The notes under the pieces are model-generated. The model was not told the origin of the DNA and did no database searches. It worked only from the letters and a program-made list of their open reading frames with translations. A DNA stretch of 64,000 nucleotides from Cervus elaphus (taxonomy: Eukaryota > Chordata > Mammalia > Artiodactyla > Cervidae). The translations under genes and the position numbers were made by a program. The DNA is taken from positions 9,967,001 through 10,031,000 of the forward strand of contig NC_057841.1 of NCBI RefSeq assembly GCF_910594005.1, in the 5' to 3' direction. Below are positions 54,181-64,000 of the stretch, piece by piece; the first letter of the stretch is position 1, and each line of letters starts with the position of its first letter.

Positions 54181-55835
54181 AAATAATTTCTTAAAAATTT
54201 TTTTCCTCTTTTTTACAGCACTGGTGAAACATTGTTGTAGAACACAATTTTTTTTACTATTTTCAGAACAAGGAGGAAATATTGTAGCATAAAATGCTAC
54301 ATATATTACACTATATACATTTTTTACTTTTGTATGTTTAAATCATTTATTGCTAGTTATTATTACTAGGATGCGCAGCAAATGCTATCACCATGAATTA
54401 ATCCTGCCTTGATAGACTTACTCATTAATAAAAAAAAAATCAAAAGAATGTGCCTTTCAAATGCATCTAAATGCTTCATGAAATCATGGTTACTGAGGTA
54501 TGCAGCTTTTCTCAAAAACAAGAATTCTTCTTGTCTCTGTGATTCTAAACAGATTCTGAGTTGACAAAGCAACAGGAGCATGACATACTCAGGGTAAGGA
54601 TTGACTATAGCAAGTGTCAATCAAAGACTGATGGGCATCAACCTTTTTTGAAGAAGATAAACATTGTTTTTTCTTTTTCTGCTTATTTCTTATCTATGTA
54701 GTTCTTTGGCTCTAAAATCTATGTGGAGATTTGTACAACCTTCAGTAGAACAGTGTATTGATTCTTGAGTTTAGGTGCCTAGGGGTATCATAAATTGCTA
54801 TCCCACCATCTTATCATTTTACTTAACTCTCAGATCATTTGCTTGGTGATATTTATATCTTAACTATCCTTCTAAATGTAAAAAGCATTTCTTAGCCTTT
54901 TTACTGAAATTTCTTTGTACATTCCTAAATTGAATGTGAGTCTCATTGATTTCCATCCTTTTCTTTCAGGGAGCTCTTCAGTGTAGAGTGCTATAATGTC
55001 TTCTGATGACTATAATTCTCATTCATTCTATCACCTTTGTACATAATACCAGTTGGCACTGATTTCATATTGAATGGTTTTTTACATTTGTAGATTTAAT
55101 CATATTTTTCCACTGAAGGTTTGCCTATGAGAATCTATTTTTCAAATATCATGACATTCTGAATGTAATGTGGTATCCTGAATTGGATCTTGGAAGCAAA
55201 AATAAAAGGCGTAGATGAGGGGAAGGGGACTGAAATGGAATCAAGTGTGGACTTGAGTTAGTATACCAATATTGGTTTTTCTTTTAGTTGTGACAAATGT
55301 ACCATAGTAATGCAAGATGTTAATATCAAGGGAACTGGATGAGAGGGGTATGATGACTCTTTGTATTACCTATGCAACTTCTCCATTAATCCAAATTTAC
55401 TGAAATATAAAAATTTCATTTTAAAAATCATAGTACCTCAATCATGTATTAATATTTCTATGTCTCTATAGTGAAAACTGCTATTATCTGTGTTGATAAT
55501 GTACCTTGCTTTTTTATAATTTTTAAGAGATAACATTAAATATAATTAAAATCAATTTATAATATTTCATTCAAAAATTAAACAGTAAAAATGTAATTTA
55601 TTTTCTTGTCTTGTCAACCATGCCATTCTGTTGATGGAAATGAAGATGGGTTTATTCATTATGATGAGTTCTTGTCATGCTTTCACTTGTTTAGTAGATT
55701 GCATTTTCTATTTAATGCATTTTAGGATTTTTTTTTAGATTCATAAGTTGGTGATTCAATGTAAGTCAATAAATGGAAAAGTATTATTCCATACAAAAAT
55801 AGACTATCTTATACTTCATATTCTAGAATTTCAAC
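54181..55835. other. unique AT-rich sequence, nothing recognised
   Basis: About 1.65 kb with no recognised repeat or gene. Confidence 0.5.
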
Positions 55836-56087
55836 CATGAATTTTTTAAAATTATTTTTTTATTGAAGTATAATTGTTTTACAGAATTTTGTTGTTTTCT
55901 GTCAAACCTCAACATGAATCAGCCATAGGTATACATATATCCCCTCCCTTTTGGACCATATGTAAAACAGACAGCCAACAGGAATTTGCTGTGTGGTTCA
56001 GGAAACTCAAGCAGGGGCTCTGTATCAATCTAGAGGGGTGGGACGGGGCGGGAGGTGGGAGGGAAGTCCAAAAGGATCATGAATTTT
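55836..56087 (-). mobile_element. 5'-inverted (twin-primed) short L1 with 10-bp target duplication
   Basis: Left part (55846 to about 55952): reverse-complement L1 3' end, with TTATTTTTTTATTGAAGTAT, AACATGAATCAGCCATAGGT and ATATCCCCTCCCTTTT. Right part (about 55953-56077): L1 3' UTR on the + strand, with CATATGTAAAACAGACAGCC, GAATTTGCTGTGTGGTTCAG, CAGGGGCTCTGTATCAATCT and GGAGGTGGGAGGGAAG. CATGAATTTT occurs at 55836-55845 and 56078-56087. At about 230 bp the element is very short. Confidence 0.85.
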
Positions 56088-56518
56088 GATACTTCAGAAG
56101 TACATGAAGTGTCATAAATTATTTTCTTAAGATCAAATATTGCTGCCACAGAATGCTGTGTGCGTTACTTCCACCCACCAGACAAATAAAACATTAGTAA
56201 TATTTGTCACAGATAGCATATTCCATTTACCAAATGTTGAAGAGATAAATCCACTGTGTAAATTTTGAATTGCTAATAGCCATCATACATTAAACTCACT
56301 CTCTGGCAAGAAGCAGAAAAAGTAGAGATTTAAAGTTCAGTGACTCTGCTGCCAAAACACTTAAGAAACACATTTACTTTTACTGACAACATTGCTGGAA
56401 TTCAAAGGATAACTGTCACCTATTTACTCAAGGTCCAGAGTGGGGAGATAGGAGCTGAAAACTTGAAGATCTAGGACATTATTATGAATGTTTAAATTGC
56501 CATAAGCCAAAGAGTTAA
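56088..56518. other. unique sequence, nothing recognised
   Basis: No repeat or gene recognised. Confidence 0.5.
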
Positions 56519-56746
56519 AGAAAGGCAATGCCAAAGAATGCTCCAACTGCCAAGTAATGCTCAAGATTCTCCAAGCCAGGCTTCAGCAATATGTGAACCG
56601 TGAACTTCCAGATGTTCAAACTGGTTTTAGAAAAGGCAGAGGAACCAGAGGTCAAATTGCCAACATTCGCTGGATCATCAAAATAGCGAGAGTTCCAGAA
56701 AAACATCTATTTCTGCTTCATTGACTATGCCAAAGCCTTTGACTGT

Positions 56747-56980
56747 GTGGATCTCAATAAACTGTGGATAATTCTGAAAAAGATGGGAATACCAGGCCAC
56801 CTGACCTGCCTCTTGAGAAACCTGTATGCAGGTCAGGAAGCAACAGTTAGAACTGAACATGGAACAACAGACTGGTTCCAAATAGGAAAAGGAGTACTTC
56901 AAGGCTGTATATTGTCACCCTGCTTACTAAACTTACATGCAGAGTGCATCATGAGAAACGCTGGGCTGGATGAAACATAA
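56747..56980 (+). pseudogene. BovB reverse transcriptase core fragment
   Basis: 77 residues: DLNKLWIILKKMGIPGHLTC, LLRNLYAGQEATVRTEHGTT, WFQIGKGVLQGCILSPCLLN. The conserved arginine of GVRQGC is leucine here. The frame stops at 56978. The FCFIDYAKAFDCVD motif sits just upstream, in the same region but another frame. Confidence 0.88.
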
Positions 56981-57043
56981 ACTGGAATCAAGATTGCCGG
57001 GGGAAATATCAATAACCTCAGGTGTGCAGATGACACAACCCTT

Positions 57044-57376
57044 ATGGCAGAAAGTGAAGAAGAACTAAAGAGCCTCTTGATGAAGGTGAAAGAGGAGAGT
57101 GAAAAAGTTGGCTTAAAGCTCAATGTCCAGAAAACTAAGATCATGGCATCTTGTCCCATCACTTCATGGCAAATAGATGGGGAAACAGTGGAAACAGTGG
57201 CTGACTTTATTTTGGGGGGCTCCAAAATCACTGCAGATGGTTATCACAGCCATGAAATTAAAAGACACTTACTCCTTGGAAGGGAAGTCATGACCAATCT
57301 AGACAGCATATTAAAAAGCAGAGACATTACTTTGCCAACAAATGTCCATCAGTCAAGGCTATGGTTTTTCCAGTAG
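57044..57376 (+). pseudogene. BovB post-RT fragment
   Basis: 110 residues: ESEEELKSLLMKVKEESEKV, KTKIMASCPITSWQIDGETV and GSKITADGYHSHEIKRHLLL, ending where KVRLVKAM is frameshifted. Just upstream (57024-57038) the RT box reads CADD instead of YADD. Confidence 0.85.
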
Positions 57377-57427
57377 TCATGTATGGATATGAGAGTTGGA
57401 CTATAAAGAAACCTGAGCGCAGAAGAA

Positions 57428-57778
57428 TTGATGCTTTTGAACTGTGGTGTTGGGAAGACTCTTGAGAGTCCCTTGGACTGCGAGGAGATCCAACCTGTCC
57501 ATCCTAGGGGAGATCAGTCCTGGGTGTTCATTGGAAGGACCGATGTTGAAGCTGAAACTCCAATATTTTGGCACCTGATGCCAAGAGCTGACTCATTTGA
57601 AAAGACCCTGATGTTGGGAAAGATTGAAGGCAGAAGGAGAAGGGGACGACAGAGGATGAGATGGTTTGATGGCATCACTGGCTCGATGAACATGAGTTTG
57701 GGTAAACTCTGGGAGTTGGTGATGGACAGGGAGGCCTGTCTTGCTGCGGTTCCTGGGGTTGCAAAGAGTCAGACATGA
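57428..57778 (+). pseudogene. BovB C-terminal fragment
   Basis: A frame with shifted ends. It includes LMPRADSFEKTLMLGKIEGR, RRRGRQRMRWFDGITGSMNM and LWELVMDREACLAAVPGVAK, the BovB C-terminus and tail. Confidence 0.85.
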
Positions 57779-57801
57779 CTGAGCGACTGAACTGAACTGA
57801 A

Positions 57802-58236
57802 GTGCTGGTTGACAGATGAATGGATAACATGTGGTCCATACTTGCAATGGAATATTATTCAGCCCCAAAAAAGAAGGACATTTTGCTTTTGCAAACCATG
57901 AATAAACCTGGAGGATATGAAGCTAAATGAAATAAGACAGACACAGGAAGACAAATACCATATGATCTCATTTATATTTGGAATCTTATAAGAAAGTCGA
58001 ATTCATAAGGGCAAAATGTAGCATGGTGTTGTCATGGGCTGGAGGGTGGAGAAAATAGGGAGATATTGGGCAATGGATAAAAACTTTCATTTATAAGAAG
58101 AAAAAGTTCTAAGGATCTGACATACAGTGTAGTAAATATAGTTAATAATATTGTGTTGTACACTTGAAATGTGCCATGATCTTTGGTTCTTATCATAAAC
58201 ACACACACAAAGAAAGGTAACTATGTGTGGTGATAG
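57802..58236 (+). repeat. old L1 3' end
   Basis: GTTGACAGATGAATGGATAA, TGGAATATTATTCAGCCCCA, ATGAAATAAGACAGACACAG, GACAAATACCATATGATCTC, GGTAAATATAGTTAATAATA-like text and GTTGTACACTTGAAATGTGC. L1MA/MB-like 3' UTR, ending in an A/C-rich tail. Confidence 0.78.
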
Positions 58237-59145
58237 GTATATTAATTAGCTTGACTATGATCCATTAACACAATGTAAATTATGTTTAATATGAACTTTT
58301 ATTGAGTGATAAATTTTGATAGCTTCTTCTGTACCTTTAGTAATTTCCTACACTTGTTTCATAATCTTCCTTTGAGTCATGTCATTATTTATCTTCCAGG
58401 TTTATTAAGCAAAATAATTTGAAATTATATTATGCTTTTTTTTTTAAGTGACTATCCCAGGACCAGCAGAACTCTTAGTAAGTGCATAATGGTAAATAGC
58501 AACCATTAGTATTGATAATTATTTTAATTAAAATAGAAATTTATTTTGAATCTCAAAAGTGATTATTTGTTCTACTGCTTCTCAATTTTATTAGCATAAT
58601 TTTGGTCATTAGGAAAATAATAGATAAAACTAAATGCTCTTTATTTTGTATAACTTATGCAGAATATGTTCAGTAAATTGAATTGCAATTATTCCATACA
58701 AGAGCATATTGTGCACTTAAAAGTTTGAACTATCTAGATTTGAGTACTTGATTATAAAATAAAGGTGACATGGAAAGTATGGGCAGAAAGACTTCTGACT
58801 TCACTTTAATATTACCTGATTAATGATGCTAAATTTTATTCTGACCATTAAAATACCACTGATTCTCTATTGCAAATTTGCTTCTCTGGAGCTAAGAGTA
58901 TTTTCTCTGTGAACAAGTATCTCCCACATTACAAAAAATTTACAGTCTCAAGAATTCACATTAGAACAAAATGAACTTTTCCTATCTTAAGAAAAATGTC
59001 AGTTACTCAACTTTTGCAAACCAATGTCATAACTATTATATAAGCACTTTGTTTCATTTTATCGAATTAGGTAAAATACAGCCTAACAAGCACTGAGCAT
59101 TTTCACTGGTACTCTCTTCTCTTATTTTCCCTGATCTCCTCAAAC
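58237..59145. other. unique AT-rich sequence, nothing recognised
   Basis: No repeat or gene recognised. Confidence 0.5.
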
Positions 59146-59506
59146 TTTAATTTTTTAAATTAATTTATTTATTTTAATTGGAGGCTAATCAGTTCACAAT
59201 ATTGTAGTGGCTCCTGCCACACATTGACATGAATCAGCCACAATTGTACATGTGTCCCCCATCCTGACCCCCCCTCCCACCTCCCTCCCCATCCCATCCC
59301 TCAGGGTCATCCCAGTGCACCAGCCCTGAGTGCCCTGTCTCATGCATCGAACCTGGACTGGCGATCTGTTTCACATGTGATAATATATATGCTTCAGTGC
59401 CATTCTCCCAAATCATCCCACCCTCGCCCTCTCCCCCAGAGTCCAAAAGTCTATTCTTTATGTCTCTTGTGCTGTCTTGCGTATAGGGTCATCGTTTAAT
59501 TTCTAA
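59146..59506 (-). repeat. ruminant L1 3' UTR, 5'-truncated
   Basis: ATTTTAATTGGAGGCTAATC, CACATTGACATGAATCAGCC, CCCATCCCATCCCTCAGGGT, GAACCTGGACTGGCGATCTG, CTGTCTTGCGTATAGGGTCA, reverse orientation, the same family as the 6.5 kb copy. Flanks TTTAATTTTTTAA (left) and TTTAATTTCTAA (right) may be the target duplication. Confidence 0.85.
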
Positions 59507-59548
59507 GTGCTCTTGTCATTACCTGGGTCTTGACTTGCTCAGGTGGAA

Positions 59549-60030
59549 TTTTTTTTTATATTGGAATATAGTTGATTAATAATGTTATGTTAGTTTCAAG
59601 TGTACAGAAAGTGATTCAGTTATACATGAAATGTATCTATTCATTTTCAAATCCCTTTCTGTTTTAAGTTATTATAGAATATTGAGCAGAGTTCCCTGTG
59701 CTGTTTAGTAAGTCCTCCTTTCTGGCCATTTATCTTACATGTTGCAGTGTGTATGTGTAACCACTAACTTATCCCTCCCCACCCTTCCCCTTAGGTAGCC
59801 ATAAGCTTGTTTTGTATTTCTGTGAGTCTGTTTTCTAAATAAGTTCATTTGTAATTGTTTTTAGATTCTGCATTAAGTGATATCATACGATACTTGTCTT
59901 TGTCTGACTACTTCACTTAGTATGACAGTCTCCAGGCCCATCCCTATTGCTGCAAAAGGCATTGTTGCATCCTTGGTAATGCCTGAGTAATATACCCTAC
60001 CCTTTTAATGTTCGATCCATTCAGAACTAT
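59549..60030 (-). repeat. older L1 3' end
   Basis: T-run, ATAGTTGATTAATAATGTTA, GTTTCAAGTGTACAGAAAGT, GAATATTGAGCAGAGTTCCC, TGTGCTGTTTAGTAAGTCCT, GTTTTCTAAATAAGTTCATT, CACTTAGTATGACAGTCTCC. Reverse orientation, a different and more diverged subfamily from its neighbour. Confidence 0.8.
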
Positions 60031-61749
60031 GAAGACATTTAATTATATGCCCATCTTGAAGGCTACGAAAAGTCTTCTCAGTAGACATGAAAAATGTATT
60101 TAGAACTAAACCACTTTTTAGGAAAGCAGTTGTTACATAATACTTGGTATATTTTAAAATATTTAATATTAACTATATCAATCTCAATACATTTTGGTCC
60201 CTGTCAGAGTTTACACGGTAATCTTCATGAGTGCATCTCAGCACTCCATGTGCCACAGGAGAGGAAATGCTCTAAATCCAGGGAGATTATTGAATCTAAT
60301 TATCAATATTTATACAGTAGCTTTTTTTTGACAAATGCTCAGAGAACTGTGAAGTGGTTTTTAATGTTTAAAATGTATGAAATAGATTTGTTTCATATTC
60401 CAACAATGTTTGCTATTGTTTTAAGCCTACACTGTTGCCATAGTTACAGCAAGAGGCTCAAAAATCCTCTTTTCTTTGTAATATGTTAAAGGATAACTTT
60501 ATAATGCTCTGATGGACTATAATGTTTGTTGAATACATCATCATATAAATACAGTTTTTATTCTTCTATCATAACCCCCCCAGTACATCAAACATGAAAC
60601 GAGAAGGAACTTTTTGATACTGACGATGAATAATAATGCTTAATATTTAAGGACTCTGCTCAAAACAAACTAGAGCAAGGGGGGAGAAACAGAATAACTT
60701 TTAGTTTATTTGGTTTTGTTTTATTATTACAATTATGCAATTTAATCTTTATTCACAGTACTCCAACTCATCTATTCGTTTATCCAAATCAATAATTGAA
60801 AGTTAAGATAAATGTGTAATTTCTGCATCAGTGGAGACCTACTGTGACTTTGAAAGCATGAGCCCTGGGAGGAAGCCCTCTGAATGGAAGGTCCTCTCGC
60901 TTCCCTCGCATATCTCAGCTCTCTGGGTGGAGATTAAATGTCCACTCCTTCATCATCTAATTCTGAATATCACGATTAAGTCACTTATCTTTTCAGTCTT
61001 GCTTTCTGTTTTGAGAATGCAAGGATGGCAGAGAAGTACTTTTGACTTTTCGCATCTCCTTAGCAAAGGTGGGGAATGAATAAGATCAGATGTGGTGAGA
61101 AATGAAACTGCATCTGCAGACAGAATGCTGAGCTTTTCAGAAGAATGACTAGCACATTGCAGGTTACCTGCTGACGGTAATTAATTCTTCAATTAGAGAA
61201 GCAAATATCAAAAAGAACAAACATGTAAAGAAACCTCTTGGCCCAAATGCCAACTGCTAAGAATTTTTTACCTTTAACTTTTGGATTTCCATTCTGCCTG
61301 TGCAGTTTCAGGATGAGATGAGAGTATATGCAGCAATTAAGGGTTTTGTTGAATAACTGAATCACACAACTTTCCCCAAAACATCTACTACCAAAGGTTG
61401 CCTGAAATTGCCTTCCCGCTCAAGAGGCTAATTGCTTAAACACACCAGGCATCTGTTGCCCTGAAAAGTCCTACAAACAGCTTCTACGTGATTGTTTTTT
61501 AACGGAAAAAGAACTGCGGTCTCTATTTACTCCTTTCATTCTCTTGAGGTAAAGAGACTTTCTTCTCAATTTAAAACCAAATACTATTATCAATATCCCT
61601 TGAAAATTCTACTTAATTAAAATGCTCTAGTCATTAAATCTGCCAAATAAAAACTTGGTGAGGTTTTTCAGTTAACTGCATTTAATTAGATTTATATAAT
61701 ATGAGTTAGTTCAGCTTCTGGAGTTTATCCTAATCAAAGAGATTTTGGT
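60031..61749. other. unique sequence, nothing recognised
   Basis: About 1.7 kb. The 131-residue + frame at 60094-60489 has no recognisable motif and AT-driven composition. No repeat recognised. Confidence 0.45.
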
Positions 61750-61983
61750 TTGGTCAAAATGGGCCTTCCTTGGTGACTCAGTCGGTAATGCACCTGCTTG
61801 CAAGACAAGAGACCCCAGGTTTGATCCCTGGGTCAGGAAGATCCCCTGGAGAAGGAAATGGCAACCCACTCTGGTATTCTTGCCTGGAGAGTCCTATGGA
61901 CAGAGGAGCCTGGCAGGCTACGATCCACAGGGTCAAAAGAGTTGGACATGACTGAGCTACTAACAATTTCACTTGGTCAAAAT
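61750..61983 (+). repeat. Bov-tA SINE with 11-bp perfect target duplication
   Basis: Body 61761-61972: GGGCCTTCCTTGGTGACTCA, CAGGTTTGATCCCTGGGTCA, AACCCACTCTGGTATTCTTG, tail AGAGTTGGACATGACTGAGC. TTGGTCAAAAT occurs at 61750-61760 and 61973-61983. Confidence 0.96.
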
Positions 61984-62134
61984 AAAGAGAACATTTAAAG
62001 AGCAATGGATAACAATGGGATAAAATACTCTTATTTCCAAGTCCTCATCTGCCTCAAGCAACAAAGGAAAAAGTCTCAGGTTCTTGTTCAGCCTATTACC
62101 AGAAATGCGTTCCCAGGACTCCAGTTGGACAGCC

Positions 62135-62335
62135 TAAGGTGACTCAGCGGTAAAGAATCCGCCTGCCAATGGAGGAGATGCAAGTTCGATCCCTGGGTTG
62201 GGGAGATCGCCTGGAGAAGGAAATGGCAATCCACTCCAGTATTCTGGCCTGGGAAATCTATTAGACAGGGGAGCCTGGCAGGCTACAGTTCATGGGCTGG
62301 CAAAAGCATCAGCTCAGAGGCTGAGCAGCAAGAAT
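62135..62335 (+). repeat. Bov-tA SINE
   Basis: AAGGTGACTCAGCGGTAAAG, GCAAGTTCGATCCCTGGGTT, AATGGCAATCCACTCCAGTA, with a diverged tail (AGCATCAGCTCAGAGGCTGA). The head is short by about 10 bases. Confidence 0.9.
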
Positions 62336-62339
62336 CCTC

Positions 62340-62803
62340 GCACACACATCGTGGCTCAGTCCACAGGGCAGCTCTGTGCTCGCAGCCGGCTCAAACCCAG
62401 GTCTCCAGACTGCCCTCCTGCACTTCTGCCAAAAAGGAGACAATCATACAAACCTGGTCTGTATACCTAGGGTTTATGAATTTTATCTTCCTCAGTTCAA
62501 AAAGTCAAGAAAAAATAATCTCTACCTCATTAAATTACAGTGCAATGGGACCCTACCTCAGTCTTTTAAAAGAAAGGGTAAAAAAGTGTGCCATTAGGAA
62601 AATCACAATGAAGGTCTGTCATCTGCACTCCTCTTTCAGGACCTAGAAATTATTTTCAAGGATGTTGATAATAATCACATGTGAACATCACGCCGAGTTG
62701 AAAGCAGACTTCTTTCTGTGCCAATCACATCTATGACAAAAGACAAGGAAATAAAATGTCCTGAGGTCAGGTTGGACAATCCGTGTTTAGACACATAGAT
62801 TAG
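62340..62803. other. unique sequence, nothing recognised
   Basis: No repeat or gene recognised. Confidence 0.5.
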
Positions 62804-62805
62804 GG

Positions 62806-62945
62806 ACCTCCCTGGTGGTCCAGTGGCTGAGACTCCATGCTCCCAATGCAGGGGCCTGGGTTTGATTCCCAGTCAGGGAACTAGATCTCTTTTGCTACAA
62901 CTAAGATCTGGTGCTGTCAGATAAATAAATAAATATTGTTAAAAG
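62806..62945 (+). repeat. CHR-type SINE
   Basis: GGGACCTCCCTGGTGGTCCA, GTGGCTGAGACTCCATGCTC, GGGTTTGATTCCCAGTCAGG, AACTAAGATCTGGTGCTGTC, tail AGATAAATAAATAAATATTG. Confidence 0.93.
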
Positions 62946-63334
62946 AAGCACTGATTAATATTTATAAATTCGCATGAGAAACTTTTTCATGCTCATAGAG
63001 TCTTAAATTGTAGGGTAAATAGCTTTGTTTCTTGTTGATTAAACTATAATGGAAAGAATAAGACTGAGTATTTAGACCTGCAGGATTCATGTCAGTGCTT
63101 GGTCTGATATTCTGGTGAAACAGGACATCTTACAGAAAAAGGAAAACACAGCTCAGCGAAGATCATGGCTTGAGGTAGGTCAGAGAAAAGATCAGAAGTT
63201 TAGACACCTGAGGCTAAATGTGTGCTCACTACTTTGACCTAACCAGATAAGATACATACTGGTTTGCTTGCTTTTGATTTATTTCTATTATTTCTTCCAT
63301 TGAATTAATGTATTTGAAATTTTCTATTAAGGTA
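62946..63334. other. unique AT-rich sequence, nothing recognised
   Basis: No repeat or gene recognised. Confidence 0.5.
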
Positions 63335-64000
63335 ATGCTAACAGTATGAAAAAGAAAAAGATATGACACTGAAAGATGAACTCCCCAGCCTGGTAGGTGT
63401 CCAATATGCTACTGGTGGAGAGTGGAGAAATAACTCCAGAAAGAATGAGAAGATGGAGCCAAAGTGAAAACAACACCCAGTTGTGGATGTGAGTGGTGAT
63501 GGAAGTAAATTCCAATGCTGTAAAGAGCAATATTGCACAGGAATCTAGAATGTTAGGTCTATGAATCAAGGTAAATTGGAAGTGCTCAAACAGGAGATGG
63601 CAAGAGTGAACGTCAACATTTTAGGAGTCAGTGAACTAAAATGGACTGAAATGGGCAAATTTAATTCAGATGACCATTATATCTACTATTGTGGGCAAGA
63701 ATCCCTTAAAAGAAATGGAGTAGCCCTCATAGTCACCAACAGAGTCCAAAATGCAGTACTTGGGTGTAGCCTCAAAAATGACAGAATAATCTCTGCTTGT
63801 TTCCAAGGCAAGCTATTCAATATCACAGTAATCTAAGTCTGTGCACTAACCACTAATGTCAAAGAAGCTGAAGTCAAAACATTCTATGATGACCTACAAG
63901 ACCTTCTAGAACTAACACCAAAAAAAAAGATGTCCATTTCATCATGGGGGACTGGAATGCAAGAGTAGGAAGTCAAAGGATACCTGGAGTAATAGGAAAG
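63335..64000 (+). mobile_element. BovB LINE, 5' region, runs off the window
   Basis: AAGATATGACACTGAAAGAT, GATGAACTCCCCAGCCTGGT, GAGAAATAACTCCAGAAAGA and TGGATGTGAGTGGTGATGGA are the BovB segment upstream of the endonuclease. This is the only copy here that reaches so far 5'. The element continues past 64000, so its 3' end, target duplication and completeness are unknown. Confidence 0.9.
63561..63836 (+). pseudogene. BovB endonuclease N-terminal fragment
   Basis: 91 residues: NQGKLEVLKQEMARVNVNIL, GVSELKWTEMGKFNSDDHYI, YYCGQESLKRNGVALIV and CFQGKLFNITVI, then a TAA where the 10.6-10.9 kb copy has Gln (TVIQVYA). After the stop the coding text goes on, with another break in the A-run near 63920-63930. 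The GDWNA endonuclease motif is intact at about 63946-63960. Not functional. Confidence 0.9.

Larger units (their letters stand above)
56519..57801 (+). mobile_element. BovB LINE, 5'-truncated
   Basis: From AAAGGCAATGCCAAAGAATG (RT start, with about 35 bases of the consensus missing right after) to the tail GACTGAGCGACTGAACTGAA. It is open in pieces: 56747-56980 (RT core, ending at a TAA after GLDET), 57044-57376 and 57428-57778. Multiple frame breaks, so inactive. The 3' end lies directly beside an L1 remnant, with no clear target duplication. Confidence 0.95.

Noticed and set aside
57802..58236. Reading the BovB and the following L1 as one composite transposon
   Set aside because: They belong to unrelated LINE clades and no shared target duplication encloses both, so adjacency is the simpler reading.
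60094..60489. 131-residue + strand frame
   Set aside because: AT-driven composition, no recognised motif, no flanking splice or promoter signals I could support.

Overview
The window is nuclear DNA from a ruminant (pecoran, most likely bovid). The evidence is the repeat content. There are many copies of the tRNA-derived Bov-tA SINE, two dimeric Bov-A2 SINEs with (AGC)n tails, CHR-type tRNA-Glu SINEs, and at least nine fragments of the RTE-clade LINE BovB. There are also L1 3' ends of the ruminant type, on a background of older mammalian MIR, L2, MER5A, Tigger/MER2 and LTR remnants. Cattle, sheep, goat and other bovids cannot be told apart from these families alone.

I find no host protein-coding gene, no convincing exon and no RNA gene. 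Reading frames long enough to notice are either retrotransposon remnants (BovB endonuclease and reverse transcriptase, L1 ORF2) or chance frames, several of them inside SINEs. The window is best read as intergenic or deep intronic sequence, AT-rich, with poorly characterised unique stretches between repeats.

Layout. 1-6.5 kb: unique DNA with Bov-tA and Bov-A2 SINEs and an old LTR tail. 6.5-7.6 kb: a 5'-inverted (twin-primed) L1. 8.3-11.1 kb: the longest BovB copy (minus strand). 12-18.4 kb: SINEs, an L1 3' end, a solo gammaretrovirus-like LTR (14.25-14.65 kb), microsatellites and a MaLR-type LTR. 18.5-20.4 kb: an old L1 and an old LTR-like repeat, the latter broken by a BovB 3' end and a MER2/Tigger element. 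21.8-23.4 kb: BovB with a perfect 14-bp target-site duplication. 24-28.2 kb: nested SINEs and a composite of two LTR-like elements, a BovB and a SINE. 28.8-34.9 kb: L2, MIR, SINEs, a BovB tail in an L2, and an old L1. 35-41 kb: mostly unique AT-rich DNA with one LTR split by a Bov-tA. 41-42.6 kb: an ancient L1 broken by a SINE that carries a long (TA)n, and by an L1 tail. 43-50.2 kb: many SINEs, two BovB fragments (one inside a MIR), MER5A, MIR and L2. 50.2-56 kb: unique DNA, an old L1 and a second 5'-inverted L1. 56.5-60 kb: BovB and three L1 tails. 60-64 kb: unique DNA, three SINEs, and the 5' part of a BovB running off the right edge.

The elements interact as layers. BovB is known to supply the enzymes that move Bov-tA and Bov-A2, and the shared 3' tail that makes this possible can be read directly here. 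L1 probably moved the CHR SINEs. Target-site duplications and interruptions give a relative order of insertion at several loci. I did not find an undescribed biological system. The most useful observations are the two twin-primed L1 insertions, the nested LTR composites, and several insertions whose boundaries are fixed by target-site duplications. Family names are from recognition by eye, with no library search.
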